Shown in pieces: positions 1-9,764 of a DNA stretch of 64,000 nucleotides (within the stretch, counting starts at the first letter, position 1; every line of letters starts with the position of its first letter). The position numbers and the translations under genes were made by a program. A model generated the notes under the pieces. The model was not told the origin of the DNA, did no database searches, and saw only the letters and a program-made list of their open reading frames with translations. The stretch is from Ezakiella sp. (lineage in GTDB: Bacteria; Bacillota; Clostridia; Tissierellales; Peptoniphilaceae): contig JALFRW010000007.1 of NCBI GenBank assembly GCA_022778715.1, positions 124,001 to 188,000 on the forward strand, read 5' to 3'.

Positions 1-482
1 CTGACCTTGTTATGGAAAAGTATCCACAAATCGATAAGGACAATGTGTTTGTAACCGGTGGTAGCTATGGCGGATTTATGACAAACTGGATTATCGGTCA
101 CACCGACAGATTTAAACGTGCTTGTTCGCAACGCTCTATTGCAAACTGGATAAGCATGTGGGGCACGACAGATATTGGCTACTATTTTGCAACTGACCAA
201 ACCGATGGCGATGTTTGGGACAAAGTTGGCTTTGAAAAAATGTGGAATCAAAGTCCGCTAAAATATGCCGACAAAGTTACAACTCCAACCCTTTTCATTC
301 ACTCCAATGAAGACTATCGTTGCTATCATGTAGAAGGAATACAAATGTACACTGCACTAAAAGTTCATGGAATTGAATCGCGACTTGTGTTATTCAAAGG
401 GGAAAACCACGAGCTAAGTCGTTCAGGTTTACCAAAACACAGAATTAGAAGACTTCAAGAAATCAGAGATTGGTTCAAATAG
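1..482 (+). CDS. S9 family prolyl oligopeptidase / acylaminoacyl-peptidase, C-terminal part
   Basis: The reading frame is open from the left edge, so the gene begins outside the window. The visible ~159 residues are the alpha/beta-hydrolase catalytic end of an S9 serine peptidase. The nucleophile motif GGSYGG is near the edge, the acid is probably the Asp of NEDYRC, and the His lies in GENHELSRSG. The family cleaves short peptides or removes N-terminal residues, which fits an amino-acid-fermenting organism with the PepC genes elsewhere in the window. A terminator hairpin follows directly. Family assignment is firm. Substrate preference and the beta-propeller half cannot be judged. Confidence 0.9.
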   Translation, partial: DLVMEKYPQIDKDNVFVTGGSYGGFMTNWIIGHTDRFKRACSQRSIANWISMWGTTDIGYYFATDQTDGDVWDKVGFEKMWNQSPLKYADKVTTPTLFIHSNEDYRCYHVEGIQMYTALKVHGIESRLVLFKGENHELSRSGLPKHRIRRLQEIRDWFK

Positions 483-484
483 AC

Positions 485-514
485 AAAAATGAGGTATAAG
501 CTACCTCATTTTTT
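485..514. terminator. Bidirectional rho-independent terminator
   Basis: A 12-base-pair stem (AAAAATGAGGTA / TACCTCATTTTT) with a 5-base loop and T-runs on both strands lies just after the S9 peptidase stop. It can end that gene on the plus strand and the vanZ-side operon on the minus strand. Confidence 0.8.
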
Positions 515-638
515 GTTGATATTTAAATTATGTTTTTTAATTGAAATTTCTTAAATATCTTAACTCACTTTTCTAATTTAAGCCATTAATTTCGTAAATA
601 TATCCCACATTCAACTGTTAATAAAGAATCTCGGCAAA

Positions 639-1163
639 CTAATCTGTTATTTCTTCTCTTATACTTGGATTTTTATAGATGAGCATAAATATTAGATAGC
701 CTACAATTCCCCCGATTACATTTAATATCACAGCGTCAATATCACATCTGCCAACAGTCATAAAGAGTTTAAAAAGTTCTTTTATAATGCTGATTGCAAG
801 CAAAGCTCCAAACGTATTCCAAAAAACTCTCAATTTTTTAAATGCTACAGGAAGAAGTAGCCCAAATGGAAATGCCGCAATAAAATTTAACACGAAAAAT
901 TCAAGCGTATAAACTGCTGCAAGTTCACCTTTTTGTGTCTTATTAATATAATTTTTCATGGTTTTAAACGGAGTAAAATTGGTTACTCTTTTTGAATAAT
1001 CTGAAAAGCTTTCCCCTTCCATCTTTTCTGAATTTACAATGATGCCTTCATTGTCCGTTTCCACAAACCAGTTGCCCAGTCTTAAAGAAAGCGAACTGAA
1101 AATGAGTATTGAATAAATTAACATCACGATAATCGTGAGAATTTTATATGGCTTTTTTTCCAT
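639..1163 (-). CDS. VanZ-like membrane protein
   Basis: The 174-residue protein has four likely membrane segments (about residues 7-29, 83-105, 115-135 and 148-166). It has the VanZ signature near its end: GRCDIDAVILNVIGG, the usual GR-x-DI-x-DVxxN-x-xG pattern. VanZ-family proteins are membrane proteins, one of which gives low-level teicoplanin resistance; most have no proven role. A polar stretch of about 50 residues after the first helix probably faces outside. The gene starts 9 bases after tsaD and is the last gene of the secA operon. I see no link to a vancomycin cluster. Confidence 0.8.
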   Translation of the reverse strand: MEKKPYKILTIIVMLIYSILIFSSLSLRLGNWFVETDNEGIIVNSEKMEGESFSDYSKRVTNFTPFKTMKNYINKTQKGELAAVYTLEFFVLNFIAAFPFGLLLPVAFKKLRVFWNTFGALLAISIIKELFKLFMTVGRCDIDAVILNVIGGIVGYLIFMLIYKNPSIREEITD

Positions 1164-1172
1164 ATTTCCTCC

Positions 1173-2171
1173 TTACAAACCCATATTTGGGTCGGCTACA
1201 AAATTAATTGGAGATTCACCGGCTCTTTCATAAGCTAAAAATCCTTCGACGCCAATCATCGCCGCATTGTCACCTGTGTATTTTGGTTCCGGATAAAAAA
1301 CTTCTATTCCGGATTTCTCTCCAGCCTCTGCAATTGCGTTTCTAATTGCCTTGTTATTAGAAACACCTCCGGAAATTGCAATTTGCTTTCTTCCCCTTAA
1401 CTTTGCCGCACGTATAACTTTTTCCACAATTACATCAATAACAGCAGACTGAAAGCTTTTTGCAATGTCTTCACGATTTAGTACATGTCCTTTCATGGTT
1501 TCTGTGTTTATATAATTTATGACCGCGGTTTTAAGTCCTGAAAATGAAAAGTCAAATGAATCTTTTTCGAGATAAATTCTTGGAAAATTTAAATTGTCTC
1601 TCCCCTTTTCAGCTAAACTTTCCAGCTCAGCTCCTCCGGGATATCCAATTCCTAGCACTCTTGCTACTTTGTCGTAGCTCTCACCGGTTGCATCGTCTCT
1701 AGTCTCACCCATTTTGTGCATTGTGTTATAATCTTCCACGTCCATAATATATGTGTGTCCGCCACTAATCACAAGTGCAATATATGGAGGTTTCAATTCA
1801 TGATTTGAAATATAGCAAGATGCGATATGTCCTCTCATGTGGTTTACTCCTACAACCGGAATGTCAGTTGCTACGGACAACGCCTTTGCAAATGAAACTC
1901 CAACTAGCAAACTTCCCACAAGTCCGGGACCTTGCGTGACAGAAATGAAATCGATGTCTTTTAACATTTTGTTCGCTTGATTAAGCGCTTCCTTCACACA
2001 AAATTCAATAGCCTCAATATGCATTCTCGATGCAATTTCCGGTACAACTCCACCATATTTAATGTGCGTTGCAATTTGACTTGCCACCACATTTGAAAGC
2101 ACAATATTTGGTTTTTCTACAACTGCAACACTCGTGTCGTCACAGCTCGTTTCAATAGCAAGTGTTAACAT
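1173..2171 (-). CDS. tsaD: tRNA N6-adenosine threonylcarbamoyltransferase TsaD
   Basis: TsaD transfers threonylcarbamoyl from TC-AMP to A37 of ANN-decoding tRNAs, acting with TsaB and TsaE. The 332-residue length is normal. The start MLTLAIETSCDDTS is the ASKHA phosphate-1 motif. Metal ligands H111 and H115 sit in NHMRGH, and the nucleotide motif ISGGH follows at mid-protein. ISGGVSNN and GDNAAMIG close the active site. The start overlaps the rimI stop by 7 bases, so translation is probably coupled. tsaE, tsaB and rimI lie directly upstream, the standard clustering. Confidence 0.97.
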   Translation of the reverse strand: MLTLAIETSCDDTSVAVVEKPNIVLSNVVASQIATHIKYGGVVPEIASRMHIEAIEFCVKEALNQANKMLKDIDFISVTQGPGLVGSLLVGVSFAKALSVATDIPVVGVNHMRGHIASCYISNHELKPPYIALVISGGHTYIMDVEDYNTMHKMGETRDDATGESYDKVARVLGIGYPGGAELESLAEKGRDNLNFPRIYLEKDSFDFSFSGLKTAVINYINTETMKGHVLNREDIAKSFQSAVIDVIVEKVIRAAKLRGRKQIAISGGVSNNKAIRNAIAEAGEKSGIEVFYPEPKYTGDNAAMIGVEGFLAYERAGESPINFVADPNMGL

Positions 2172-2563
2172 ATTTTCTTCTCCATTATGATGGCATCCTC
2201 TCCGTTTTCATAATATTTTTTTCTAATGCCAATTTCTTTAAATCCATTTTTCTTGTAAAAACTAATTGCCGGATCATTTGACACTTTCACATCCAAAAAA
2301 ATAATATTTACATCGAAATTTGTTATAAAAAAATTAAGTAATTCATCTGCCAAATGTTTTCGTCTGAATTCTTTTTTGATTGCTATATAATAAATTTCCG
2401 CCTCTCCTGAAATTAGCTGAAAAATTGCAAATGATTTCCCAATTTCTCCCAATATAATAAAGTTGTCATTGTCAAAATAAAATTCTAAATCCACCTTATC
2501 AAAGCTTTCATTAAAAACTTTTTTAAGTTCAGAAATATCGGATTTCAAATATTCTTTAATCAT
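2165..2563 (-). CDS. rimI: GNAT acetyltransferase, RimI-like (ribosomal protein S18 alanine acetyltransferase)
   Basis: This 132-residue GNAT protein has the acetyl-CoA loop at FRRKHLADELL (about residues 81-91, a variant of Q/RxxGxG/A) and the C-terminal FYKKNGFKEIG motif. Its position between tsaB and tsaD, overlapping both, is the conserved place of rimI in Firmicutes. RimI acetylates the N-terminal Ala of S18 in well-studied species. The acetyl-CoA loop lacks the usual Gly pair (RRKHLA), so activity may be reduced or substrate choice altered. The family call is firm; the exact substrate is inferred from context. Confidence 0.82.
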   Translation of the reverse strand: MIKEYLKSDISELKKVFNESFDKVDLEFYFDNDNFIILGEIGKSFAIFQLISGEAEIYYIAIKKEFRRKHLADELLNFFITNFDVNIIFLDVKVSNDPAISFYKKNGFKEIGIRKKYYENGEDAIIMEKKIC

Positions 2564-3212
2564 TTTTTAGTGTTACCACATCGGCATTTTTTTTAAGATA
2601 ATCAAGCTCTGACAAAAAACTGTCCACAAAATCTTCTCTACGTGCTTTTATCGCCCTTTTAGTCAGCCCCTTTGTAGTTAGATAAATATCTTTGTCAGTT
2701 ACCAAAGTATAGCCTTTTCCTTCCAAAAGCGCTCTATATTTTTGTAAGTTTTCTCCCACCACGATTGTTCTGCCCATCGTTTCTTCTAGTTCATCAAGTG
2801 CAATCACTTCTGTATTTTTATTTTCCCCATAAAATCTTTTGATATAAACTCGGTCACGCCTTGCATCCATCATAGCTACAGTGTTTTCCTTAAAATCATT
2901 TTCAGAGTAAATCGCTTCCATAGTGTCCATCGTAAAAATCGGTATGCCTTTTGCAAATGCTATCGCCTTTGCAGCGGCTAATCCAACTCTGAGTCCCGTA
3001 AAAGAACCCGGCCCTTTTAGCGTGGTCACTCCGTCAATTGCATCAATCGTGATGTCCAGATAAGTGAAAGCGTCTTTTATCATTTTAAAAATGGTCTCAG
3101 ACTGTCTGATTCCGGCTTCGATTGATATTGCAATCAAAGATTCTTCGTCACAAGTAACTGAAACGCCCGTTGATGAGGTGCCGGTTAGCAAGTTTAGCAA
3201 AATTCTACTCAT
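2556..3212 (-). CDS. tsaB: tRNA threonylcarbamoyladenosine biosynthesis protein TsaB
   Basis: TsaB is the inactive ASKHA paralogue that dimerises with TsaD to build the t6A-forming complex. The 218-residue protein has the conserved GPGSFTGLRVGLAAAKAIA segment (about residues 66-84) that forms the TsaB-TsaD interface. A phosphate-binding start similar to TsaD (LLNLLTGTSSTGVSV) is present but with the usual degenerate residues. Its start overlaps the tsaE stop by 8 bases and its stop overlaps rimI by 8 bases, so the whole t6A set is translated as a coupled series. Confidence 0.95.
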   Translation of the reverse strand: MSRILLNLLTGTSSTGVSVTCDEESLIAISIEAGIRQSETIFKMIKDAFTYLDITIDAIDGVTTLKGPGSFTGLRVGLAAAKAIAFAKGIPIFTMDTMEAIYSENDFKENTVAMMDARRDRVYIKRFYGENKNTEVIALDELEETMGRTIVVGENLQKYRALLEGKGYTLVTDKDIYLTTKGLTKRAIKARREDFVDSFLSELDYLKKNADVVTLKND

Positions 3213-3636
3213 CTAGATTCTCCCTTTTTAACAAACTACCATATAAAATTCCCGTTCTTGAACCATCGGCATTTTTCAAAATCTCGATTTTTAAATCATA
3301 TGGCTCGTCGCCCAAAATTTCCGGCCATTCAATTAGTTTTATAGTCTCATCAGCTAAAATATCTTCGATTCCAATTCCTAGAGCTTCTTCATAGGATTCG
3401 AGGCGATAAAGATCGATATGCGAAAATGTTTTTTTGCCAACATACAAATTGACAAGTGAAAAAGTCGGACTTTTTGCATGCAAATTATACTCGCCAACAA
3501 TTGATTGCACCAACGTGGTCTTTCCTGCACCCAAGTCTCCAACCAAAAAAACTACATCTCCGTTGTTTAAAAGATGTGCAATTTTTTTGCCTAATAAAAT
3601 TGTGTCATCTAAATTTTTTAATTCAAAACTAATCAT
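3205..3636 (-). CDS. tsaE: tRNA threonylcarbamoyladenosine biosynthesis ATPase TsaE
   Basis: TsaE is the P-loop ATPase that resets the TsaBD complex. The 143-residue protein has Walker A GDLGAGKTT at residues 33-41, the switch-like SPTFSLVN at mid-protein, and HIDLYRLE with the conserved Asp. IEWPE follows, as in the family. The start codon lies inside the end of prfB (8-base overlap), so it appears translationally coupled to the release factor gene. There is no independent promoter signal. Confidence 0.96.
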   Translation of the reverse strand: MISFELKNLDDTILLGKKIAHLLNNGDVVFLVGDLGAGKTTLVQSIVGEYNLHAKSPTFSLVNLYVGKKTFSHIDLYRLESYEEALGIGIEDILADETIKLIEWPEILGDEPYDLKIEILKNADGSRTGILYGSLLKRENLDE

Positions 3637-4745
3637 TTGTCTCTTTCTTTTTGTATAACAAATAAGCCCTTATAAATTCGTCTATATCTCCGTCCATCAC
3701 AGCGTTTACATCGCTTGTTTCGTAGTTTGTACGATGGTCCTTCACCAGTTTGTATGGATGAAAAACATAACTCCTTATCTGACTACCCCACTCGATTTTG
3801 GAATAGTTGCCTGCCAAATCTTCAATCTTTTCTTTGCGCTCTTCTTCTTTTAACGCGACTAGTTTACCTTTTAAAATCTTCATAGCCACTTCTTTGTTCT
3901 TAAGTTGGCTTCTTTCATTTTGGCAACTCACCACAATCCCTGTTGGAATATGCTTGATTCTGACAGCGGAATCTGTGGTGTTGACACTTTGTCCACCGGC
4001 CCCACTTGAACGATATGTGTCGATTTCAAGGTCGTTGTCATTTATTTCAACTTCTATTTTATCGTCAAGCTCCGGGATCACATCCACACTCGCAAAGCTT
4101 GTATGTCTTTTTCTTGCCGTATCAAATGGACTGATACGTACCAAACGATGCACACCCTTTTCAGCTTTCAGATATCCGTATGCATTTCTACCATTCACAG
4201 AAAAAGTCACACTCTTAATTCCCGCTTCAGTATCCTTTAAAATGTCGTAAACTTCGAGCTTATAACCCTCTTTTTGAGCGTATCTTTGATACATTCTAAA
4301 TAACATCTCAGCCCAATCCTGTGCTTCAAGCCCGCCGGCACCTGAATGAATTTGCATAACTGCGTCTCCCGAGTCGTACTCTCCAATGAGCATTTGAGTA
4401 GTTTTATATTCTTCCACTTTTTTTTCAATCTTTTTCAAATGTTCTATCTCTAACTTAAATTCTTTTTCGTCTTCGTACTCTTCGCTCATTTCAATCATAA
4501 ATCTCAAATCGCGAAGCTCTTTAACTAAACCGGTGTACTCATTTATAACATCAGACAAGTCGTTGATTTTTTTCATAAGAACTGAAGCTTTCTCCGGATC
4601 GTTCCAAATATCATTTTCAAGACTTTTCTTCTTTAATTCAGCAAGCTCTTTCTTTTGTCTCTCTGGGTCAAAGACTCACCCCGATTTCTTCAACATCAGC
4701 AATCAGGGTGTCTATCTCGTGATAAACTTCCTTTGTTACTTCCAT
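3629..4745 (-). CDS. prfB: Peptide chain release factor 2, programmed +1 frameshift
   Basis: RF2 reads UGA and UAA stops and triggers peptide release. The gene starts at the ATG at 4745, which shares its A with the secA stop (TAATG) and is preceded by GGGAGG. After 25 codons comes an in-frame UGA (4668-4670). Slipping +1 at CTT-TGA-C continues the frame to a 371-residue protein. With that reading the stop-codon motif SPF falls at residues 205-207 and the catalytic GGQ at 250-252. Those are the positions of the E. coli protein, which supports both the start and the frameshift. An open frame from 4576 alone would lack the N-terminal domain. Confidence 0.97.
4668..4683 (-). promoter_or_regulatory. 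prfB: prfB +1 programmed frameshift site
   Basis: On the minus strand the site reads CGGGGTGAGTCTTTGAC. CTT TGA C is the slip site, and GGGGTGA placed three bases upstream of CTT can pair with the 16S rRNA tail. When RF2 is scarce, UGA is read slowly and the ribosome shifts +1, so RF2 controls its own level. The usual AGGGGG is replaced by GGGGTG, which still pairs with the anti-SD. Confidence 0.95.
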
Positions 4746-7474
4746 TATAAATTCCTCCCGCAACAATTTTTATATTTCTTGCCGCTGCCACAAGGACAAG
4801 GGTCATTTCTGCCAACTTTTGGGGTGCTTCTCTTTACGGTTACTTGTTTTTGTCCCGAAGTAGCCCCTCCTTCAACCATATTTTTAGAAACACGTTTTTT
4901 CTCAACTTTTCTTGGATCTTCCACGTGGAAAAGATATGTCAAAAACTCGGTTCTTATGTCTTCATTCATATCTTCAAACATTTGCGAACCTTCTATTTGG
5001 TAAGCAAGCACAGGGTCTTGTCCGCCGTAAGAACGAAGTCCGATACCGGTTTTCAGCTGGTCCATAGCGTCAATTTGATCCATCCACTTTTCGTCTACAA
5101 TTCTTAAAAGCAGAATTCTTTCGATATTTCTTAAATCATCAGCACCGAATACTTCTTCTCTTCTTTCATATTCTTCCAAAATCTTTTTGGTTGCACTTTC
5201 CTTCAAGTCGACGGGACCTTCGGATGGTTTAAATTCAATGCCGAAGATTTTTTCTAACTCTGCAATTGCCGCACCGTCGTTCCACTCTTGAGTGGTTTTA
5301 TATTCTTCAGAAACGCTTTCAACGATTGAATCCACTTTTGCATCAATCATATCTAAAATTTGCGTTTTGATATCGGTTTCATTTAAGAGCCGTTTTCTTT
5401 CGCCGTATATAATTGTCCTTTGTTGATTCATAACATCGTCGTATTGCAAAACATGCTTACGCAATCTAAAGTTGTTTGCTTCCACATTTTTTTGAGATTG
5501 TTCAATTCTATTTGTTATCATCTTGTGCTTGATTGGCACATCGTCGCCTTCACCGTATTTTTGAATCAAAGTCTTCAAAGTTTCCCCACCAAATAAACGC
5601 ATTAAGTCGTCTTCTGTGGAAATATAAAATTTGGAACTGCCCGGATCCCCCTGTCTGCCGGCACGTCCGCGAAGCTGATTGTCAATACGTCTGCTCTCGT
5701 GTCTTTGTGTGCCTATGATGTGAAGTCCACCCGCCTCTATAACTTTTTGTTTTTCATCTTTTATTTCTTCTTTATATTTGCCCACAAGTGCGTGATACTT
5801 CTTCCTATATGCAATAAGTGCCGGATCATCAGTTGCTTCGTATCCTTCTATGTGTGGGAGCATGGTTTCATCTTCCACTTCCTTTTTAATTTCGCTCATT
5901 GCCATATGCTCCGGATTCCCGCCGAGCATAATGTCCGTACCACGTCCTGCCATATTGGTTGCAATTGTGACTGCACTATATCTGCCGGCTTGTGCAACAA
6001 TTTCAGCTTCTTTTTCGTGCAACTTCGCATTCAAAACTCTATGCGGAATTCTTTCTTTCTTGAGAAGTGAGGAAAGATGTTCCGAATCTTCAATAGTGAT
6101 TGTACCCACCAAAACCGGTTGCCCTTTTTCATAGCATTCTTTAATGTCTCGAACTATAGCTTTGTTTTTGCCTTCTATTGTAGCATATATTTCATCGTCG
6201 TAGTCAATTCTCTTAACCGGTTTGTTGGTTGGAATTTCGATGACGTCCATATTGTAGATTTCTCTAAATTCACTTTCTTCTGTCATCGCAGTACCGGTCA
6301 TACCGGAAAGCTTTTCATACATTCTGAAATAGTTTTGAAAAGTGATGGTTGCAAGAGTCATTGATTCGTTTCTAACATCAAGACCTTCTTTAGCTTCAAT
6401 TGCCTGATGAAGTCCATCGCTGTATCTTCTACCGTACATAATGCGTCCGGTAAATTCATCAACGATCAAAACTTCTCCGTCTTTAACTACATAATCCTTG
6501 TCCTTGTGCATAAGGCTCTTCGCTTTAAGCGCAATATTTATGTGATGCATTATGTCTAAATTTTCAATGTCTGCAAGGTTTTCAATCCCAAAATATCTTT
6601 CAGCTTTTCTGGTTCCCTGCTCGGTAATTGAAACGGTATTGCCCTTTTCGTCAATGACATAGTCCACAGTTTCTTCCGGCATATCTTTATCGAAATCAAG
6701 CGGACTGATCGGCTTTTCATCCGGATCTAAATATCTGTAAGTTGCAGTCTTTGCAAAATCTCTAGCCTTAATATACAAATCTGTCGGCTTATCAGATTGA
6801 CCGCTGATGATAAGAGGCGTTCTGGCTTCATCGATTAATATGGAGTCAACTTCATCCACGATAGCATAATTTAGACCGCGTTGAACCATATTTTCTTTAT
6901 AAATAACCATATTGTCGCGCAAATAGTCAAATCCGAATTCGTTGTTTGTACCATAAGTGATGTCGGCGGCATAAGCTTTTCTTCTCTCGGAATTTTCCAT
7001 TCCATTAACAATAACGCCGACTTCCAGCCCCATAAATTCAAAAACTTTTCCCATCCAGTTTCTGTCACGCTTTGCAAGATAATCGTTAACTGTAACAATG
7101 TGTACGCCCTTTCCGGAAAGTGCATTCAAATAAGCCGGCAATGTTGCAACCAGAGTTTTTCCTTCACCGGTTTTCATTTCTGCAATCATTCCTCTGTGAA
7201 GTACTAACCCCCCGATTAACTGCACTCTAAAAGGACGCATATTTAAAACACGATAATCTGCCTCTCTAATCGCTGCAAAAGCTTCCGGCAAAATATCATC
7301 CAGCGTCTTTCCGTTTTTTAATTCTTCTTTAAATTCAATAGTTTTATTCTTTAATTCAGCGTCTGTAAGCGCTTTATATTTATCTTCAAGGCTCATCACC
7401 TCATCCACAATCGGCTCAATTTTTTTGAGTTCTTTTTGTGACGGGGAACCAAAAATTTTTTCAAATAATCCCAC
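4745..7474 (-). CDS. secA: Preprotein translocase ATPase SecA
   Basis: SecA drives export of unfolded preproteins through SecYEG. I chose the GTG at 7474 (909 residues, VGLFEKIFG): AAGGAAG lies six bases upstream, and the family begins with this sequence. A longer frame from 7528 would add 18 residues overlapping the promoter. Walker A (TGEGKT) is at about residues 102-107, [14 protein letters not shown] is the DEAD motif, and [12 protein letters not shown] is motif VI. The C-terminal zinc knuckle [14 protein letters not shown] binds SecB-like partners or the ribosome. It is the first gene of a seven-gene operon with prfB, t6A genes and vanZ. Confidence 0.98.
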   Translation of the reverse strand: MGLFEKIFGSPSQKELKKIEPIVDEVMSLEDKYKALTDAELKNKTIEFKEELKNGKTLDDILPEAFAAIREADYRVLNMRPFRVQLIGGLVLHRGMIAEMKTGEGKTLVATLPAYLNALSGKGVHIVTVNDYLAKRDRNWMGKVFEFMGLEVGVIVNGMENSERRKAYAADITYGTNNEFGFDYLRDNMVIYKENMVQRGLNYAIVDEVDSILIDEARTPLIISGQSDKPTDLYIKARDFAKTATYRYLDPDEKPISPLDFDKDMPEETVDYVIDEKGNTVSITEQGTRKAERYFGIENLADIENLDIMHHINIALKAKSLMHKDKDYVVKDGEVLIVDEFTGRIMYGRRYSDGLHQAIEAKEGLDVRNESMTLATITFQNYFRMYEKLSGMTGTAMTEESEFREIYNMDVIEIPTNKPVKRIDYDDEIYATIEGKNKAIVRDIKECYEKGQPVLVGTITIEDSEHLSSLLKKERIPHRVLNAKLHEKEAEIVAQAGRYSAVTIATNMAGRGTDIMLGGNPEHMAMSEIKKEVEDETMLPHIEGYEATDDPALIAYRKKYHALVGKYKEEIKDEKQKVIEAGGLHIIGTQRHESRRIDNQLRGRAGRQGDPGSSKFYISTEDDLMRLFGGETLKTLIQKYGEGDDVPIKHKMITNRIEQSQKNVEANNFRLRKHVLQYDDVMNQQRTIIYGERKRLLNETDIKTQILDMIDAKVDSIVESVSEEYKTTQEWNDGAAIAELEKIFGIEFKPSEGPVDLKESATKKILEEYERREEVFGADDLRNIERILLLRIVDEKWMDQIDAMDQLKTGIGLRSYGGQDPVLAYQIEGSQMFEDMNEDIRTEFLTYLFHVEDPRKVEKKRVSKNMVEGGATSGQKQVTVKRSTPKVGRNDPCPCGSGKKYKNCCGRNL

Positions 7475-7499
7475 AACAATCTTCCTTTCATACTTAATT

Positions 7500-7528
7500 A
7501 TTATAACATTTTTATCAGCTAACTTCAA
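7500..7528 (-). promoter_or_regulatory. secA operon promoter
   Basis: The minus strand has -35 TTGAAG (7523-7528), a 17-base spacer and -10 TATAAT (7500-7505). Transcription would start near 7493, about 19 bases before the GTG of secA, which agrees with the chosen start. Confidence 0.85.
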
Positions 7529-7530
7529 AT

Positions 7531-7567
7531 TTTAGCAAAAATAAAGCGATCGGAAGTACCGGTCGCT
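7531..7567 (-). terminator. Terminator after the ABC exporter remnant
   Basis: The minus strand reads AGCGACCGG, loop TACTT, CCGATCGCT, then TTATTTTTGC. The 9-pair stem has one mismatch. It separates the exporter remnant from the secA promoter. Confidence 0.75.
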
Positions 7568-7572
7568 AAAAA

Positions 7573-9170
7573 TTAAATATTTATAATTTCATCCGCCTTT
7601 AAAGTAAAATCATTTCTGTGAGTGATGGCAACAACAGTAATATTATACTTATCAGTAAATTCAATCAAAGCCTTTACAAAATTTTCACTTGTATTCTCAT
7701 CAAGAGCGCTTGTCGGCTCATCTAGCAAAATTAAATCCGGCTTTCTGATTAACATTCTTGCAATGGAAATTCTCTGCTTTTCACCGCCGCTAACATTTTC
7801 TCCTCTCGAATCAATAACAAAATCAAGCCCTTTTTGTTTTTGAAAATTCTCAAGTTGTGAAACTTTAATTACTTCATCAATTTCTTCATCAGTAAAATTA
7901 TCGCCTAATGTTATATTTTCGAGTACTGATTTATTTATGGTAAATGCTTTTTGGTCAACCTGTATTATCTTGTCATAAACAGCCGCTGATGAAATATCAT
8001 TTAAATCAATATTATTTATTCTGACATCCACATCTTTTTGATCAATGAATTTGGAAATTATATTATAAATTGTGGATTTTCCCTTTCCGCTCTCTCCAAC
8101 AAGTGCATACACCTTTCCTTTTTCCAATTTAAAATCCACATCTTTAAGAATAACCCTTTCCCCGAAAGAATAGCCGGTAGAGTAAAAAGTTAAATCTTTA
8201 AAATCCTCTAAACTGTTAAATGTCGTTCTATTATCCGATATTGTCGGATTTAAAAATTCTTTATCTTTTTTAAGTATTGTATCCGCCACTCTCTTTTTGC
8301 TGATTAAATCGCCGACAAAAGTTACCGGTTCAGTTAATGCTCCTGCAATTGACAAAATTGCAACCAGCTGCCCAACAGTCATCGTGCCGTTAATTACAAA
8401 CACCAGCGAAATTAAGACTGTTGCAAAAGGCATGATATTATTGACAAACATAAATACATCCGCATAAAAAGCAACTTGTAATGCAAGTTTTTTTGCAACT
8501 CCCATCTTACTGTGAAGTATACCCTTATATTCATTATAAAAATATTCTTCTTTTTTTAATTGCTTAAGTGTTCTTGCCCCTTCAAAGGTTTCAATAATAC
8601 TTGAATTTTCACTTCCCGTAATTTTTTGAAGTTCCACACTATATTTAGCAATCTTTTTAGATGTTGCGTTTGAAACGGCAGCTCCTATAAGCACACAAAC
8701 AATCGCAAATATTGCAACATATATATTATAATAAATGATAAGTCCGATTGTAGCTATAAACTGCGTAGCCATCAAAAAAGTCGTCACCGTACCAAGAGAA
8801 TACATATCCGAAATTTTTTCAGTATCGCTTGTTATAACAGTTAAAATATCACCTGATTTAAATTTTTGAATTTGCTTAAATCATGGTTAAAAACATTTGT
8901 AAAAATTGTACGCCTTATTTGAAAAGAACCTATTTGTGCAATAAGTTTAAAATAATATTGAAAAGCAAATGAAGCTGCCAAAAATACAGCCAGCAAAATT
9001 AAAAACTGCATTGACAAAGTTTTTAAACTTTCCAATTCATTATTTATAACTGCATCAACGATTTTTTGTATCATATTTGCACTTAAAACCGCACAAATTG
9101 ATGTGATAATTCCTACAAAGATCGCGAAAATTTGATTCTTTCTAATCTCTGAAAAATGCTTGTTAAACAT
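7573..9170 (-). pseudogene. ABC exporter half-transporter, frameshifted
   Basis: Two open segments (9170-8841 and from about 8850 to 7573) together encode one membrane-ATPase fusion of about 532 residues. The N-terminal half has membrane helices. After the break the normal exporter sequence SGDILTVITSDTEKIS resumes in another frame. The ATPase has Walker A GESGKGKST, signature VSGGEKQR, Walker B LILLDEPTSALD and H-loop ITHR. The break lies at an A5 run (8863-8867); six A would restore KKFKSGD. The start overlaps the upstream SPASM gene by 8 bases. It was probably the exporter of a modified peptide. Decay is the likeliest reading; assembly error or slippage is possible. Confidence 0.8.
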
Positions 9171-9642
9171 ATTTTCCCCCTATTGTCATATTGTATTTTT
9201 TTTGTTCATTTATAATTTGCACTAACTCTTTTTCATGATTTTTATAATTAAAGCAATTACTTTTATTAAATTTTAACTTTAAGGGACAAGATATTCCAAA
9301 ACAAGTTGGAAAATCCGAACATTTTTCACATTTTTTATTTCCTCTAATATCCCAAAATTTAACATTATCATTAAATTTTATAGTTCCTCTATTGTTAATA
9401 ATGCCAATATATGAAAAATCATAATTACAAACTGTACACTTACTTATTTTTAAATCATAATCAATAACATAATTATTTTGCTTTGCGGCATAACAAATCG
9501 CACTTTTAGGATCAATATATGTTCTTTGATCTAATATATTATATTTTTCTTTGCAAAGTTCTGTTAATTTATTTAAAATATATTTATGGTCAGCTAAATC
9601 AATAAAATTATTAAAATCAACTACTGAATGAATTGCTCTCAT
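9163..9642 (-). pseudogene. SPASM-domain maturase fragment (radical SAM core missing)
   Basis: The 159 residues match the C-terminal SPASM part of peptide-modifying radical SAM enzymes. They show CYAAKQ, then KISKCTVC, then a Trp-Asp spacer, then CEKCSDFPTCFGISC, the Cys pattern for auxiliary iron-sulfur clusters. The CxxxCxxC radical SAM core that should precede it is absent, no ribosome site precedes the ATG, and stops fill the upstream frames. It therefore looks 5'-truncated. Its overlap with the exporter gene suggests an old maturase-exporter operon for a ribosomally made peptide. I found no precursor peptide nearby. Confidence 0.7.
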
Positions 9643-9764
9643 TTACTAATATTAATAAACCGCCTCAATTTTGAGATTGCCTACGTATTCAATATAAACT
9701 AAATTTTATCTCTTTTCAACAATATTTGACTATTTTTCATATATTTTACTTAAATTAAAATTTT

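Noticed and set aside
639..1163. Glycopeptide resistance gene
   Set aside because: VanZ-like proteins are common without resistance; no vanHAX or regulator genes are nearby.
5699..6364. Plus-strand open frames opposite secA, and many similar ones opposite rpoB, rpoC and ribosomal genes
   Set aside because: They lack ribosome sites, mirror the codon pattern of strongly conserved minus-strand genes, and encode no recognisable protein.
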